Part shown: in pieces, positions 9,083 through 18,800 of the stretch
Numbering within the stretch: the first letter of the stretch is position 1
How the letters are laid out: every line of letters begins with the position of its first letter
Assembly (NCBI GenBank): GCA_026707045.1
Contig: JAPOXO010000138.1
Location: forward strand, 1-64,000
From: Gammaproteobacteria bacterium
Lineage (GTDB): Bacteria > Pseudomonadota > Gammaproteobacteria > Pseudomonadales > Azotimanducaceae
Length of the DNA stretch: 64,000 bases
Direction: 5' to 3'
Made by a program: the position numbers and the translations under genes
Notes under the pieces: generated by a model
Databases searched by the model: none
The model's input: the letters and a program-made list of their open reading frames with translations, nothing else
Told to the model about the DNA's origin: nothing

Positions 9083-10120
9083 ATGTCAACTCAAACTAAT
9101 GGAAATCCTTCTATGCCGCTTGATGTTCGTCTGGGAACAACAGACGCTAAAGATGTCGCTCACAAGCTGAGATGGGGAATTCTAGGAGCTGGAAATATAT
9201 CATCGCAGTGGGTCTTGTGCCTGCGAGCCTGTCCTGGGGCTGAAGTCACCTCCGTTGCAGCTCGGGATCTTGAGCGTGCGCAAGAATTTGCATCGAGACT
9301 CGGAGTCGAGCATGCGTATGGCAGTTACGAAGAAATGGCGAATGCGCCGGATGTCGACATCGTATATGTGGGAACTATTACCCGACTGCACAAAGAGCAC
9401 AGTCTGCTCTGCATTGCAGCTGGAAAGCACGTGTTGTGCGAAAAACCTCTGGCGGAAAACGCAAGCGATGCTCGAGAGATGTATGCTGCAGCCGAGGAGC
9501 GAGGAGTCATGCTGCAGGACGGAATGTGGACGAGGTTCTTTCCCGCTGTCGAGCACGCTCGTTATGCAGTGGAGTCAGGATTGATTGGAGATGCAGTGCT
9601 GGTTCAGGCGGATTTTTTCGATCCCATCTACACCATACAAGCTGTGCCTTTGGCATTTGGAAAAGACTCGCAGCCGAGCAAGATCACTGCTTCGGGCAGG
9701 CGATCAGGCGCAGCCATCGTGGAGTACGACGAGGGAAAATGTGCAGTTCTTACGTTTCCGCCGTTCAACTGTGAACTTGCGGAAGTCACAGAAATCATTG
9801 GAACGAAGGGCAGACTGACTCTAGGTCAACCCGGGCATTGCCCAACAGACTTGACTATCCGAATACCACCGGAAAATGGCGTGCCGTCGCGCTATAGGAC
9901 CAACGGAGCCCCCGCTACGGTTCAGCACCATGTATATCCCTTGCCTTGGGGCGTATCTATCCCTCGGCCGTTTCCAAACCAACATGGGTTCTTGTATCAA
10001 GCCGAAGCTGTACACCGATGCTTGGCGGCGGGACTCAGAGTCTGTCCGCAGTACGACAGGACTGATTCGCTGCATGCCATGGAACTACTCACAGAAATCT
10101 CACGGCAGCGATACCGGTAA
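9083..10120 (+). CDS. Gfo/Idh/MocA family oxidoreductase, paralog 1
   Basis: A cytoplasmic NAD(P)-dependent dehydrogenase of the trans-dihydrodiol / D-xylose dehydrogenase-like branch, 345 residues. ATG 9083 follows a good AGGAG ribosome binding site. The Rossmann motif is intact (WGILGAGNISS, residues 31-41) and the catalytic EKP is at 120-122 (LCEKPLAEN). The C-terminal half holds the substrate-binding beta sheet and the segment NQHGFLYQAEAVHRC. That last segment is almost identical in the second paralog at 27126-28391, so the two proteins share an ancestor within this region and may act on related substrates. This copy is about 75 residues shorter, lacking an insertion before the HGFLYQ segment. 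The substrate is unknown, probably a sugar or cyclic diol. Confidence 0.88.
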   Translation: MSTQTNGNPSMPLDVRLGTTDAKDVAHKLRWGILGAGNISSQWVLCLRACPGAEVTSVAARDLERAQEFASRLGVEHAYGSYEEMANAPDVDIVYVGTITRLHKEHSLLCIAAGKHVLCEKPLAENASDAREMYAAAEERGVMLQDGMWTRFFPAVEHARYAVESGLIGDAVLVQADFFDPIYTIQAVPLAFGKDSQPSKITASGRRSGAAIVEYDEGKCAVLTFPPFNCELAEVTEIIGTKGRLTLGQPGHCPTDLTIRIPPENGVPSRYRTNGAPATVQHHVYPLPWGVSIPRPFPNQHGFLYQAEAVHRCLAAGLRVCPQYDRTDSLHAMELLTEISRQRYR

Positions 10121-10169
10121 GCGGCTTAATAGTTTGGGTTGAACATGGAACCCAGTCCTTCCGCTGGAT

Positions 10170-10213
10170 CTCCCAATTGATGGCTTCGATTGGGAGCTCT
10201 AGCAAGCTCCCAA
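10170..10213 (+). repeat. Overlapping, mutually exclusive hairpins
   Basis: CTCCCAAT (10170-10177) can pair with ATTGGGAG (10189-10196). The same central element, as TTGGGAGCT (10190-10198), can instead pair with AGCTCCCAA (10205-10213). Only one stem can form at a time. No U-tract follows on either strand, so neither stem is a plain terminator. The element lies between the end of the oxidoreductase gene and the truncated HEPN gene. Confidence 0.5.
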
Positions 10214-10333
10214 AGAGTTAGCTCAGAAACGTTGTCAATAAGGTGCCGAGTATTCTTTGTGAATCGTGTTGCTCAGCCGACTCACCGTGCTATTCGCCGA
10301 TTCGGTCTGTTTGCCTATCATCATGGGAAGCGT

Positions 10334-10615
10334 CTATAGACTCCTCGGGTCTTGAACAACAACGCCATTCTGCCGAATTGCGGCACGAATCATGTCTTGG
10401 ACGGTCATTTCGTCAACTTCACCTAGGTTTGGTGATGCGTACTCCAAATAGCGTTTCAACATCTTGTGCCCCAGTTCGTAGGTGAACTCAAAGCGTTGAA
10501 TCAAACCGTCTCGGATCTGGTCATCATTCTCATCAAGTTTATAACGCGCGATACCCTCCTCAAGTCGACTGATGGCACGTTCGAATGGTGAAATATCAGG
10601 CTTATCGCTGGTCAC
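10334..10615 (-). pseudogene. Truncated HI0074-like HEPN nucleotidyltransferase-partner protein
   Basis: A 93-codon frame starting with GTG on the minus strand. FERAISRLEEGIARYKLD, QRFEFTYELGHKMLKRYLE and VQDMIRAAIRQNGVV match the first two thirds of the HI0074 'nucleotidyltransferase substrate binding protein' family, HEPN-fold proteins normally paired with a small MNT nucleotidyltransferase in a toxin-antitoxin unit. Family members continue for about 40 more residues (a WLEMLKDRN-like segment with the Rx4-6H motif); here the frame stops after QDPRSL and none of the three forward frames resumes that segment. No nucleotidyltransferase gene is recognisable on either side. I call it a remnant, although a short functional protein cannot be excluded. 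Confidence 0.6.
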
Positions 10616-11040
10616 TTTTTGTCGTTCACGAACTGAAAGTGGTGGTGACCAAGTGCTTTCTACACATCCGACTCTGCCACCGCGGACGGTTTATGCATTT
10701 GGTTCATTAGGCGACGCACGGAATCTCCTCTGTGATTTCTTACCTCGTCCAGTCTGACAAAACAATGGAAATCCGGTTCGTCGAGCACTTTCATGACCTT
10801 TTACCCCGACTGCGTTGGGTGTCCATAAATAGAATCGGCGAGTCATCCCAACCTCAAGAGAGAATTCAAGCGTTCTGCTCTCAAAAAATGAGATTCTTTA
10901 CTCTAATTATGTCATATTAAACAAAACTTTTCGATTTGGCGACAAGCCAGACATCGTGAATTCCGGTTTTAGTAACATCAATTGCTTTGGATTCGTCAAT
11001 CAGTACGACGGTCTGCAATACATGTGGGGGAGGGAACCGT
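10616..11040. other. Intergenic gap, degraded region
   Basis: About 425 bases between the HEPN remnant and the epimerase gene. A short plus-strand frame contains AFGSLGDARN, superficially like a nucleotidyltransferase GS motif, but it lacks the following Asp-x-Asp. The rest is AT-rich near 10880-10930. The promoter of the epimerase-led operon should lie in the right part; no clear boxes were found. Confidence 0.35.
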
Positions 11041-12114
11041 ATGTCGGCAATACCTAAGAACGGAACTGTAGCGGTGACCGGCGCAGCCGGATTTATTGGA
11101 AGTTGGGTGGTCACTCTACTGTTGGACAAGGGCTATCGAGTTCGAGCTTGCGTTAAGGATGCAAGTGATCCCGTGCGGTGTGATTTCCTTAGAAAATTGC
11201 CCGGTTATCGGTCGGGTAGGCTGACTATTCATTCAGCAAATCTCGACGACGACGGTGCTTTCGACGAAATCTTTAAGGGTTGCCACGGAGTTGCACATGT
11301 TGCTCATGTGTCGAACTACAATGACCACGATTATGTAAAGAGAGTTTGCGATAGCCTGATAAAGAGCGTGAACGAGTCAGGCACAGTTGGAAGGGTAATT
11401 GTCACGTCCAGCATCGCTGCAGTCATATCCGAAGTCGACATCAACGAGCTTAAGCGTCGGCCCACATGCGACGAAGATCGTTATCCCGACGAACAGAATC
11501 CTCGAAGAACGCCTGACAGGCAGGGTTACTCGATGGGCAAAGTTCTCGCGCAACGGGCATTTTCCGATGCAGCGGAAGAAAATGGTGAGTGGGACGCTAT
11601 CACTTGCTGCCCAGCTGACAATGTGGGACCGATTCAGTCGCCACACCAGAAGAACATGGGTCCTTGGCAGCACAACATTGAAATGATGTTGCTAGGCAAA
11701 TACTTTCAAAATGGTGGTTATCGACCTTGGATGACTGTTGATGTCCGAGACGATGCTCTTTGCCATATCGGACTCTTGGAAAGTTTGATGGTGCGCAATG
11801 GAGAAAGGTACATTGCGTGGTCTACCGATACTCCCAAAGTGGAAGAGATCTGCGCCAGCATTGATCGACTGTTGCCAGAATTGGGCCATGACACTCCTGA
11901 AGTCACGGACAATCATCCAGATCACATCCAAGCTAGAGAACAAGAACTTCGAGACATCTGGGCCGGTTGCGATCTGCGAAACGACCGCATCAAGGCAGTT
12001 ACTGGAATCGAATTTCGACCATTTGACGAATCTCTTCGTGATTGCGTCGAATCTCTGTTGACGATAGGCGGGGTCAAACCCCAACTTCGAGAAGGATTTG
12101 TGCTTCCAGCCTAG
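11041..12114 (+). CDS. NAD-dependent epimerase/dehydratase family protein (extended SDR)
   Basis: An extended short-chain dehydrogenase/reductase, dihydroflavonol-reductase-like branch, 357 residues. ATG 11041 follows GGGGGAGGGAACC; an upstream in-frame TTG at 10987 is less likely. The cofactor motif TGAAGFIG is at 13-20, a serine-rich strand (VTSSIAAV) precedes the catalytic pair Tyr163 and Lys167 (YSMGK), and the N-terminal fold is a clear Rossmann domain. These enzymes reduce or epimerise carbonyl/hydroxyl groups using NAD(P)H. It heads a same-strand run with the PhyH-like protein (32-base gap), copper amine oxidase and enoyl-CoA hydratase, which suggests one operon. The substrate is unknown. 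Confidence 0.85.
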   Translation: MSAIPKNGTVAVTGAAGFIGSWVVTLLLDKGYRVRACVKDASDPVRCDFLRKLPGYRSGRLTIHSANLDDDGAFDEIFKGCHGVAHVAHVSNYNDHDYVKRVCDSLIKSVNESGTVGRVIVTSSIAAVISEVDINELKRRPTCDEDRYPDEQNPRRTPDRQGYSMGKVLAQRAFSDAAEENGEWDAITCCPADNVGPIQSPHQKNMGPWQHNIEMMLLGKYFQNGGYRPWMTVDVRDDALCHIGLLESLMVRNGERYIAWSTDTPKVEEICASIDRLLPELGHDTPEVTDNHPDHIQAREQELRDIWAGCDLRNDRIKAVTGIEFRPFDESLRDCVESLLTIGGVKPQLREGFVLPA

Positions 12115-12146
12115 GGCAAACTATTGGGTTAATTGGATATCTCGAA

Positions 12147-12989
12147 ATGATCGATCAGGCAACCCGCAACGAAGGTCTGAGCCACGAGCAACGATACTTG
12201 TTCGACACGTTCGGTTACTTGGTGCTTCACGATGTCTTGACGGAAGAGCAAGTTGCGGATCTGCGAACATCGCTTCGTCAACCGACCGAGCAATGGGAAC
12301 CGGTCAAACAGAAAGACGGGCCGCTTCACTGGGGGAAAGTTTGGCGAGACCTGTTGGATCTTCCCAATTTGAGCCCGGTTCTCGAAGACATCATTGGAAA
12401 CCATGGGGCACGTCACGCCCGGGTCAAGGCTGGTATCGATCTACCTACTTTTCGTATCGACCACATTAACATTCACACTCATGTGAAAAAGGGATTTCCA
12501 GGAGCTCACTTGCATGGAGGATGGAAGTGGACGGGTGGATCGCAGTACTCTGCCTACCACGACAACAGGTTCTACAACGGGTTAGTCTCGGTCAGTTTTG
12601 AGCTCTACAACACCCATCCCAACAATGGTGGATTCTGTTGCATTCCTGGATCTCACAAGTCCAATGTGCCTCTTCCAAGAGACTGGCACAAAATAAACGA
12701 GAGGATTCCAGATTGTGTTGCTCGGATTCCAGCGGTTCCTGGTGACGCTATCGTGTTCACGGAAGCACTTACCCACGGCACCCTACCTTGGAATTCAGAT
12801 GCCACGCGCAAAACGGTTTTCTACAAATTTTCGCCACACGGAACCACATGGTCAGCCGACTACTTCAATCCAGACGATTTTCGGCAATATCCCGATGTGG
12901 ACGATCGAAAGTTGGCAATATTGGAACCACCCAACGCTCGCTATCACGGTCGACCTACGGACCCGTTGAGGCAAGAAGACTCTCAGTAA
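12147..12989 (+). CDS. Phytanoyl-CoA dioxygenase (PhyH)-like protein with altered metal motif
   Basis: A protein of the PhyH branch of Fe(II)/2-oxoglutarate enzymes, 280 residues from ATG 12147; the frame is open upstream into the epimerase gene. NGGFCCIPGSHKSN and the distal His210 (ALTHGTLPWN) followed by an Arg-containing strand (DATRKTVFYKFS) are typical. At the place of the usual HxD metal pair the sequence is AHLHGGWKW (His121, His123, Gly124, Gly125), so the carboxylate ligand seems to be missing. Gly or Ala at this place is known in non-haem iron halogenases of this fold, but other PhyH relatives may share LHGG and the real ligands may differ. It is second in the epimerase-to-hydratase run. 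Confidence 0.8.
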   Translation: MIDQATRNEGLSHEQRYLFDTFGYLVLHDVLTEEQVADLRTSLRQPTEQWEPVKQKDGPLHWGKVWRDLLDLPNLSPVLEDIIGNHGARHARVKAGIDLPTFRIDHINIHTHVKKGFPGAHLHGGWKWTGGSQYSAYHDNRFYNGLVSVSFELYNTHPNNGGFCCIPGSHKSNVPLPRDWHKINERIPDCVARIPAVPGDAIVFTEALTHGTLPWNSDATRKTVFYKFSPHGTTWSADYFNPDDFRQYPDVDDRKLAILEPPNARYHGRPTDPLRQEDSQ

Positions 12990-13050
12990 CTTGGCCCAGA
13001 TTCGCACTCATACAGTTTTTGGTCCATTGGGACTGGATTGAAGTCTGCCA

Positions 13051-14961
13051 ATGGCCTCATCACATCCGCTGAGCTCCTTGACGGCGCAAGAAATTGAGGC
13101 GGCTGCAACTCTAGTCAAAAAGAATCTTTCAGAGAGAGCCGTATTTTGCTCCATTGCACTTGTAGAACCAACTAAAGAAGCCTTAGCTGAACCTGATGCA
13201 TTTAGTTCAATTCCTCGAAAAATGCGACTAGTTGGTTACGAGTACAACGACTCGAACCCCGATGGTGGCTTTGAAGCGGATGTGAATATCGGGGCGCAGG
13301 AAGTTCACATAAAACGCATCACCGAAGGGCAAGCTCCAATTGGTTTTACCGATGTTGTTCGAGCAATACAAATCACAAAACAAGATCAGGGCTGGCAAGA
13401 GGCCATGCGTCTTCGCGGAGTCAGTAATTTCGAGCTCGTTCAAATCGATCCGTGGCCGGCGGGCGGGTATAAACATCCCAGCATTCCAGACGGACATAGA
13501 GCTCACAGGGCAATTAGCTTTGTGCGTGAAGACGCCAAAGACAACGGATACGCACGTCCTGTACAAGGGCTAATTGCACATGTCGACCTAACGGTTGGAA
13601 AGGTAGCCCATCTAGAAGACCATGGAGTAGTACCGCTACCTCCAGAGTCAGGACGCTACACCGCGGAGCATCAACCAAGTCTCCAGCCCGCATTGAGTCA
13701 ACTAGAAATCGTACAACCAGGCGGTCCAGAGTTTGAGATCACCGGAAACTTCATTCGGTGGCGAAACTGGGAATTTCATGTATCCATTCATCCAGTCAAT
13801 GGTCTTGTCCTGCATTGCTTGGGATATCGTGATAAAGGTTGTTTTCGCTCCATTCTTCACCGCGCCGGATTGTCGGACATGGTGGTTCCATACGGCGACA
13901 CTGATCCAATGCATGTCTGGAAGCATGTGCTTGATGCAGGTGAGGCCAGTTTGGGTAACTGCGTAAATTCCTTACGATTGGGATGTGACTGTGTCGGGGA
14001 AATTCAGTACTTGGATCACTATGCCATCAAGCCAGATGGGACCGCTAGAAGGGTGGAAAGAGCTATTTGCATTCATGAAGAAGATTACGGCACCTTGTGG
14101 AAACATCATGATGGATTGTCGAGGATCACAGAAGTACGACGTTCTAGACGGTTGGTAGTTAGCTCTTTCTATACAGTGGGAAACTATGAATATGGCTTCT
14201 ATTGGTATTTGTATCTAGACGGAACAATCCAAATGGAAGTAAAGCTGACTGGCATTGTGGGAGTCTCCGCAATTCACGAGGGTGATGAGCGACCCGAATT
14301 TGCACCACTGATAGCACCCAATTTGACTTCGCCGATTCATCAGCATTTGTTTTGTTTTCGACTGGATTTCGATGTGGACGGTCGAACCAACACGGTCTAT
14401 GAAATCAATACCGAGGCGTTGTCAATTTCCGATGACAATCCGGACGGCACCGCCTTTCAAGCAAATTCCACAAGATTGAATTCGGAGAGCGAGGCGCGAC
14501 GACACGTTAACGCAGCCTCATCGCGATGTTGGAAGGTGGTCAATCCGAATAAGACGAATCGACTAGGGAAACCTGTGGCTTACAAACTCATGCCTTCTTC
14601 TACTGCGGCGTCTCTCGCATCTCCTAATTCAAACGTCGCCCAACGCTCAGGTTTTGCCCAGTTCAACCTTTGGGTGACTCCATGCGAGGAAGACAAGCTG
14701 TGCGCAGCGGGCGACTATCCGAATCTTCATTCCGGATCCGACGGGTTGCCAATGTGGACGAAACAGAATCGATCAATCGTTGATCGGGACGTTGTTGTGT
14801 GGCATACCTTCGGATCCACCCACGTGCCTCGACCAGAAGACTGGCCCGTAATGCCCGTCGAGTATTGTGGATTCGTACTGAAACCTGATGGGTTCTTCGA
14901 CCGAAATCCAACCATTGACCTTCCGCCAATCGAACACTGTTCCGAAAACACCAAAACCTAG
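13051..14961 (+). CDS. Copper-containing primary-amine oxidase
   Basis: Oxidises primary amines to aldehydes with release of ammonia and hydrogen peroxide, using copper and the self-made cofactor topaquinone. It has 636 residues, like the Arthrobacter enzyme, and no signal peptide, so it is probably cytoplasmic. Catalytic residues are all visible: topaquinone precursor Tyr379 in VGNYEYG, catalytic base Asp295 (VLDAGEAS) exactly 84 residues earlier, and copper ligands His430, His432 (HQH) and His591 (GSTHVPRPEDWPVMP). The C-terminal NPTIDLPP is also typical. The third gene of the epimerase-PhyH-amine oxidase-hydratase run. The amine is unknown; the neighbours suggest the aldehyde product feeds an acid or acyl-CoA route, though no aldehyde dehydrogenase or catalase gene is present. 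Confidence 0.95.
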   Translation: MASSHPLSSLTAQEIEAAATLVKKNLSERAVFCSIALVEPTKEALAEPDAFSSIPRKMRLVGYEYNDSNPDGGFEADVNIGAQEVHIKRITEGQAPIGFTDVVRAIQITKQDQGWQEAMRLRGVSNFELVQIDPWPAGGYKHPSIPDGHRAHRAISFVREDAKDNGYARPVQGLIAHVDLTVGKVAHLEDHGVVPLPPESGRYTAEHQPSLQPALSQLEIVQPGGPEFEITGNFIRWRNWEFHVSIHPVNGLVLHCLGYRDKGCFRSILHRAGLSDMVVPYGDTDPMHVWKHVLDAGEASLGNCVNSLRLGCDCVGEIQYLDHYAIKPDGTARRVERAICIHEEDYGTLWKHHDGLSRITEVRRSRRLVVSSFYTVGNYEYGFYWYLYLDGTIQMEVKLTGIVGVSAIHEGDERPEFAPLIAPNLTSPIHQHLFCFRLDFDVDGRTNTVYEINTEALSISDDNPDGTAFQANSTRLNSESEARRHVNAASSRCWKVVNPNKTNRLGKPVAYKLMPSSTAASLASPNSNVAQRSGFAQFNLWVTPCEEDKLCAAGDYPNLHSGSDGLPMWTKQNRSIVDRDVVVWHTFGSTHVPRPEDWPVMPVEYCGFVLKPDGFFDRNPTIDLPPIEHCSENTKT

Positions 14962-15030
14962 AAAGTTCGTCGTTTCTAGGCACGACCCAACGACACGAAA
15001 CACTTGGGACACCCAACAAAGAGAATGACT

Positions 15031-15789
15031 ATGGAAACTGTCAACTATACCGTTAAAAACCACATCGCGTCCATTCAAATGAATCGACCCGAAAGGCACA
15101 ATGCATTGGACTTTCAACTGCTCGATGATCTCGATGCAGCGTTCACCTTGGCTGAGGACGATGACGATGTCTACGTGATCGTGCTCTCAGGAGCGGGGCG
15201 TTCATTTTGTTCGGGCTACGACCGGGGAGGCTCCTACTACATCACGCCCCCAGAAGGTGGATGGACGGCACGATCGGCATTGATGCGACTTCGAGGCATC
15301 GAAGACAGGTACATGAGGATCTGGAACTGTCCTAAGGTCACCATAGCTCAGATTCATGGCCATTGTCTTGCCGGCGGCTGCTACATCCAGCTTGTGTGCG
15401 ATATTTCCGTTGCAGCAGAAGACGCAAATATTGGGCATATGTCGCCGGAAACATTTGGTCAGGGAGCGTTGAACGGAGTATCCAGCATGCCTCTCTGGCA
15501 AGTGCTCATGGGTCCGAAGCGAGCGCGTTACATGCTCATGACTGGTAGAAAAGTCAGTGGAACGGAAGCGTCCAAAATCGGATTGGTCAGCGTCGCTGTA
15601 CCGAAGGAGGACTTGGACCGGGAAGTGGAATCAATTTGCGAGGAAATCATGAAGCCCGGAGGACCGGGATTCCTCACGATGAAGGAAACACTCAACACCG
15701 ATTTGGAAATCATGGGAGTAGGTGCGATGTTTCGAGCTCATGGTCACATGAACGCGTTGGCCCGATTGAACAGATCGACAACGGATTGA
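15031..15789 (+). CDS. Enoyl-CoA hydratase/isomerase family protein
   Basis: Crotonase-fold protein of about 252 residues. I prefer ATG 15031, six bases after GAGA; ATG 15025 and TTG 15004 are in frame. RPERHNALDF at the start, the oxyanion-hole segment SGAGRSFCSGYD and the second loop IHGHCLAGGCYIQLVCDISVA are diagnostic. Family members hydrate, isomerise or cleave acyl-CoA double bonds and ring systems. It closes the four-gene plus-strand run and is followed by a strong shared terminator. It may act with the acyl-CoA dehydrogenase and the carboxylase encoded 4-6 kb downstream. Confidence 0.88.
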   Translation: METVNYTVKNHIASIQMNRPERHNALDFQLLDDLDAAFTLAEDDDDVYVIVLSGAGRSFCSGYDRGGSYYITPPEGGWTARSALMRLRGIEDRYMRIWNCPKVTIAQIHGHCLAGGCYIQLVCDISVAAEDANIGHMSPETFGQGALNGVSSMPLWQVLMGPKRARYMLMTGRKVSGTEASKIGLVSVAVPKEDLDREVESICEEIMKPGGPGFLTMKETLNTDLEIMGVGAMFRAHGHMNALARLNRSTTD

Positions 15790-15834
15790 GAGCATCCCAA
15801 TTCGCGGTCTTTGCTCGAGAACTCCTAGAACACC

Positions 15835-15876
15835 CAAAAAACAAAAAAGCCCCGGCCATTTGAGATGACCGGGGCT
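15835..15876. terminator. Strong terminator between convergent genes
   Basis: AGCCCCGGCCA (15848-15858) pairs with TGACCGGGGCT (15866-15876) over 11 positions with one wobble or mismatch and a 7-base loop. An A-rich run at 15835-15848 gives a near-perfect U-tract when read on the minus strand, so it terminates the TonB receptor gene. It may also stop plus-strand transcripts from the hydratase gene. Confidence 0.85.
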
Positions 15877-15895
15877 CTGAAATAAGCTAAGTCAA

Positions 15896-18800
15896 TTAGT
15901 TCATCGAGTATCGAATCGACAATCCCATAATCTGAGGCTCAGTAAGGAAGTAGTTGCGGAAAAATCCAGACGTGTCAGACGTCAAGTACATGCCCGTAAC
16001 GTTGTCCTTGTCCGCCACGTTTCGAATCCAGGCTCGAACAGACATTTTGTCGTCTCCACTGGTGAACAGGGCACTCAGATTGTGCTGCGTCCAAGCGTCA
16101 ATGCGGTCGCCGGGGGTGTTGAACTCGCGAGAGAAAGACTCGCTCTGCCAGTACATGTCCCATCGAAGAACAACTGTTCCTTCCATGAAATTCACGGGGA
16201 TGGCGTAGTCGAGTCCCACCTTCATTGTATGAGCAGGAGAATTCGGCAATTCATTGCCATCTAGATCGCTCAGTAGTCCGTCAGATGTCTCAACCCCGAC
16301 AGCGGCAAGGAAAGAACGCGAGAAGTAGGCTGGGATCGATACTCCAAACTCGTTGTCGGGATACGATACCGATACCGGGCTTAGTCCATTGCGAATATCT
16401 GCTGTCGCGCCAGGTGTTGCAAGTGCCAAGTCAATCACCGCCTGAGTGATTTGGTCTTTGCGAGCGATATAGTTGACTCCGGTCAAGGCTCCGGCATCGA
16501 TGTTGTTCAACAAGACCCAGTTTGAATCTCCCGCCGTACGGTTAATCGGATCAAGCGAACTTGTCCCGTCGACTGCAGTGTTGAGGAATCCGTACGCGTA
16601 GTTGATGGACAAGTTTGGAATTGTGGGAGGACGATACCATCCCTCCAAATCCAAACCCCAAATGTTGGCATCAATATTGTCCTGAATAGCGCTGTTGTTC
16701 TTGATGCGGGTTACCTGAAGACTGTTGTAGCGATAGGTAAAGAACGACCCGTTAAGTTTTACCGTACGGTCCGCTAGATACGACTTGGTTCCTACTTCCA
16801 AGGCAAAGATATCCTCTCTGTCAAATGTAAATGAGGACGTGTCCTGGAACTGTGTCGGAATCGCTGCATTGAGACCGCCAGGTTTATAGCCGGTACTTAT
16901 CGATGCATACACGAGAATGTCTTCATTCACCTTGTAGTCGAGTGCAGCCCGTCCAGTAAGCGCAGTCCATGAACTCTCTGATGGACTGTTGGTCAAGGCT
17001 CGCGCTTCGCCAAACTGCGGTACGATCGGAACGCTGTTGCTAATCGCAACACGTTCCGGACTATATGCAGGAGTTAGAAGTGCAGCATCGATTTCTTCTT
17101 GAGTTACACCATAGTATCGGGCTAGTTCGACTTCGGGCAATCCAGAGGCGAACGGTCCAAGCAAGAGATTGAGCGTTCGCGACCAGAATATGCCGGATCC
17201 AGCGTTTACGTTGATCAAATGATTAGGATCGAGCAGACCCAACTGGTAGGCGGCACCCAATGCGAGTTGAAGCGGAATGAACTCCGGTGGAACACCAAGT
17301 GCATCCGCTACGAATGCAACAATTCCTGGGTATACGTTATATTGAATGATGGCCAGATGGTTGATGGCATTGAACAAGACGCTTGTGTCGTTGGTCTCTT
17401 TTTCGTCTTCGTTGTAGCGAAGCCCGACAGTCAGATTCATGTCATCGCTGAGGGTGTAATACACTTCGCCGAAAACAGAACTGCCCTGATCGGTTCGTCC
17501 CGGCTCCCCGCCTGGCGCGGCTGAATTCAGGAAGTATCCTGGATAAAGGGGTGGTAGCCCGAGCAACGGGGCGCCGTAAATTGAGACAAGATCCAGCGTA
17601 TTGGACAGTACGTAATAGTCGGTGATTCGTTCTCTACCGTAGGAACTGAATCCTGCCAAGAAGTTCATGTCGCCATCAAGTTCCGAACGAACTTTGAACT
17701 CGCCTACCCAGTACTCTCCATATCCGTCGGATTGGTCATAGGTGAAGATGCGAGTTCCATCGACTTGGCTGAGAATGCAACCACCAAGCACTCCCGCTGT
17801 TCCACCATTGATGCGGCATTCGCTGTCTTGTGCCCAGTCTTCGCCGGGACCGCCGCTGGGACGCGACGTGGGCCAATATCCTAAAGGATTCAAGGCAGTT
17901 GGTCCAAGTGTTGCGCCTACATCAATGATGTAGTCCTGATTGCTCTTGTACTCACTGTTGCTGATTGCGCCAAGAAAGTCGAAACTGAAGTCTTGCCATT
18001 GATGGTAGAGCGCAATCGAGTAAGTCTCTCCACTTTCCTCAAAGACGGGTTCGAAGTCGGTATGTACCGCCCGAAAGCCTACGTTGTCCGGTCGCGGAAA
18101 TCGATAATTGACGAATCCTTCGTCTGGGTCACCTGAGACTCCAATGGGAATTGCGCCAACTGCTCCCCCAAATATTCCGCCAGTCGTCGCACCTAAGTGA
18201 GGTGTTTCGAACCCAAATCCGTTGGGTGTACATCCTGTGGTGGGCATGTTGTTGCGCTCGCAAATTTGGTTTGTGATTCGAGCTCTGTCACTGTCTTCCT
18301 CAAACATGGAATAAGTGAATCGAGCTAGAGTGTGTTCAGTCGCTTGCACGGAGAGTGTGAATCGCACGGAATATTGATCCCTTCCGTCAATGTCGTCATC
18401 CACATTCCATAACTGTAGGCCGTCCGCAAGATTTTCGGTATAGCCATCGCGTTCCAAAGACATAAAAGCGAATCGGGCAGCAACACCGTCCTGGATTGGC
18501 ATGTTGAACATTCCAATGAATCGGCTGTGCGCATCTGTTCCAAACTCGTAAGCTGCAAAGCCGTCAAATTTATCGAACTCCGGTTTTCGTGTAACGAAGT
18601 TGATTGCGCCGCCGGTTGCGTTCTTTCCGAAAAGGGTCCCCTGAGGGCCGCGCAGAATCTCCACACGCTCCAAATCGAAGAACTCCATCGTATTGAGGTT
18701 ACGGGGAACAGGAATCTCGTTCAAATGTGCTGATACGCCTGGCTCTGCAGCCGAACCAACCACAAGACTTCCGATACCTCGAACACTGAAGCTAAAACCA

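Noticed and set aside
10572..10757. Plus-strand frame with AFGSLGDARN, like a nucleotidyltransferase GS motif
   Set aside because: The Asp-x-Asp that must follow is missing and the frame has no other nucleotidyltransferase features; it is also on the opposite strand from the HEPN remnant.
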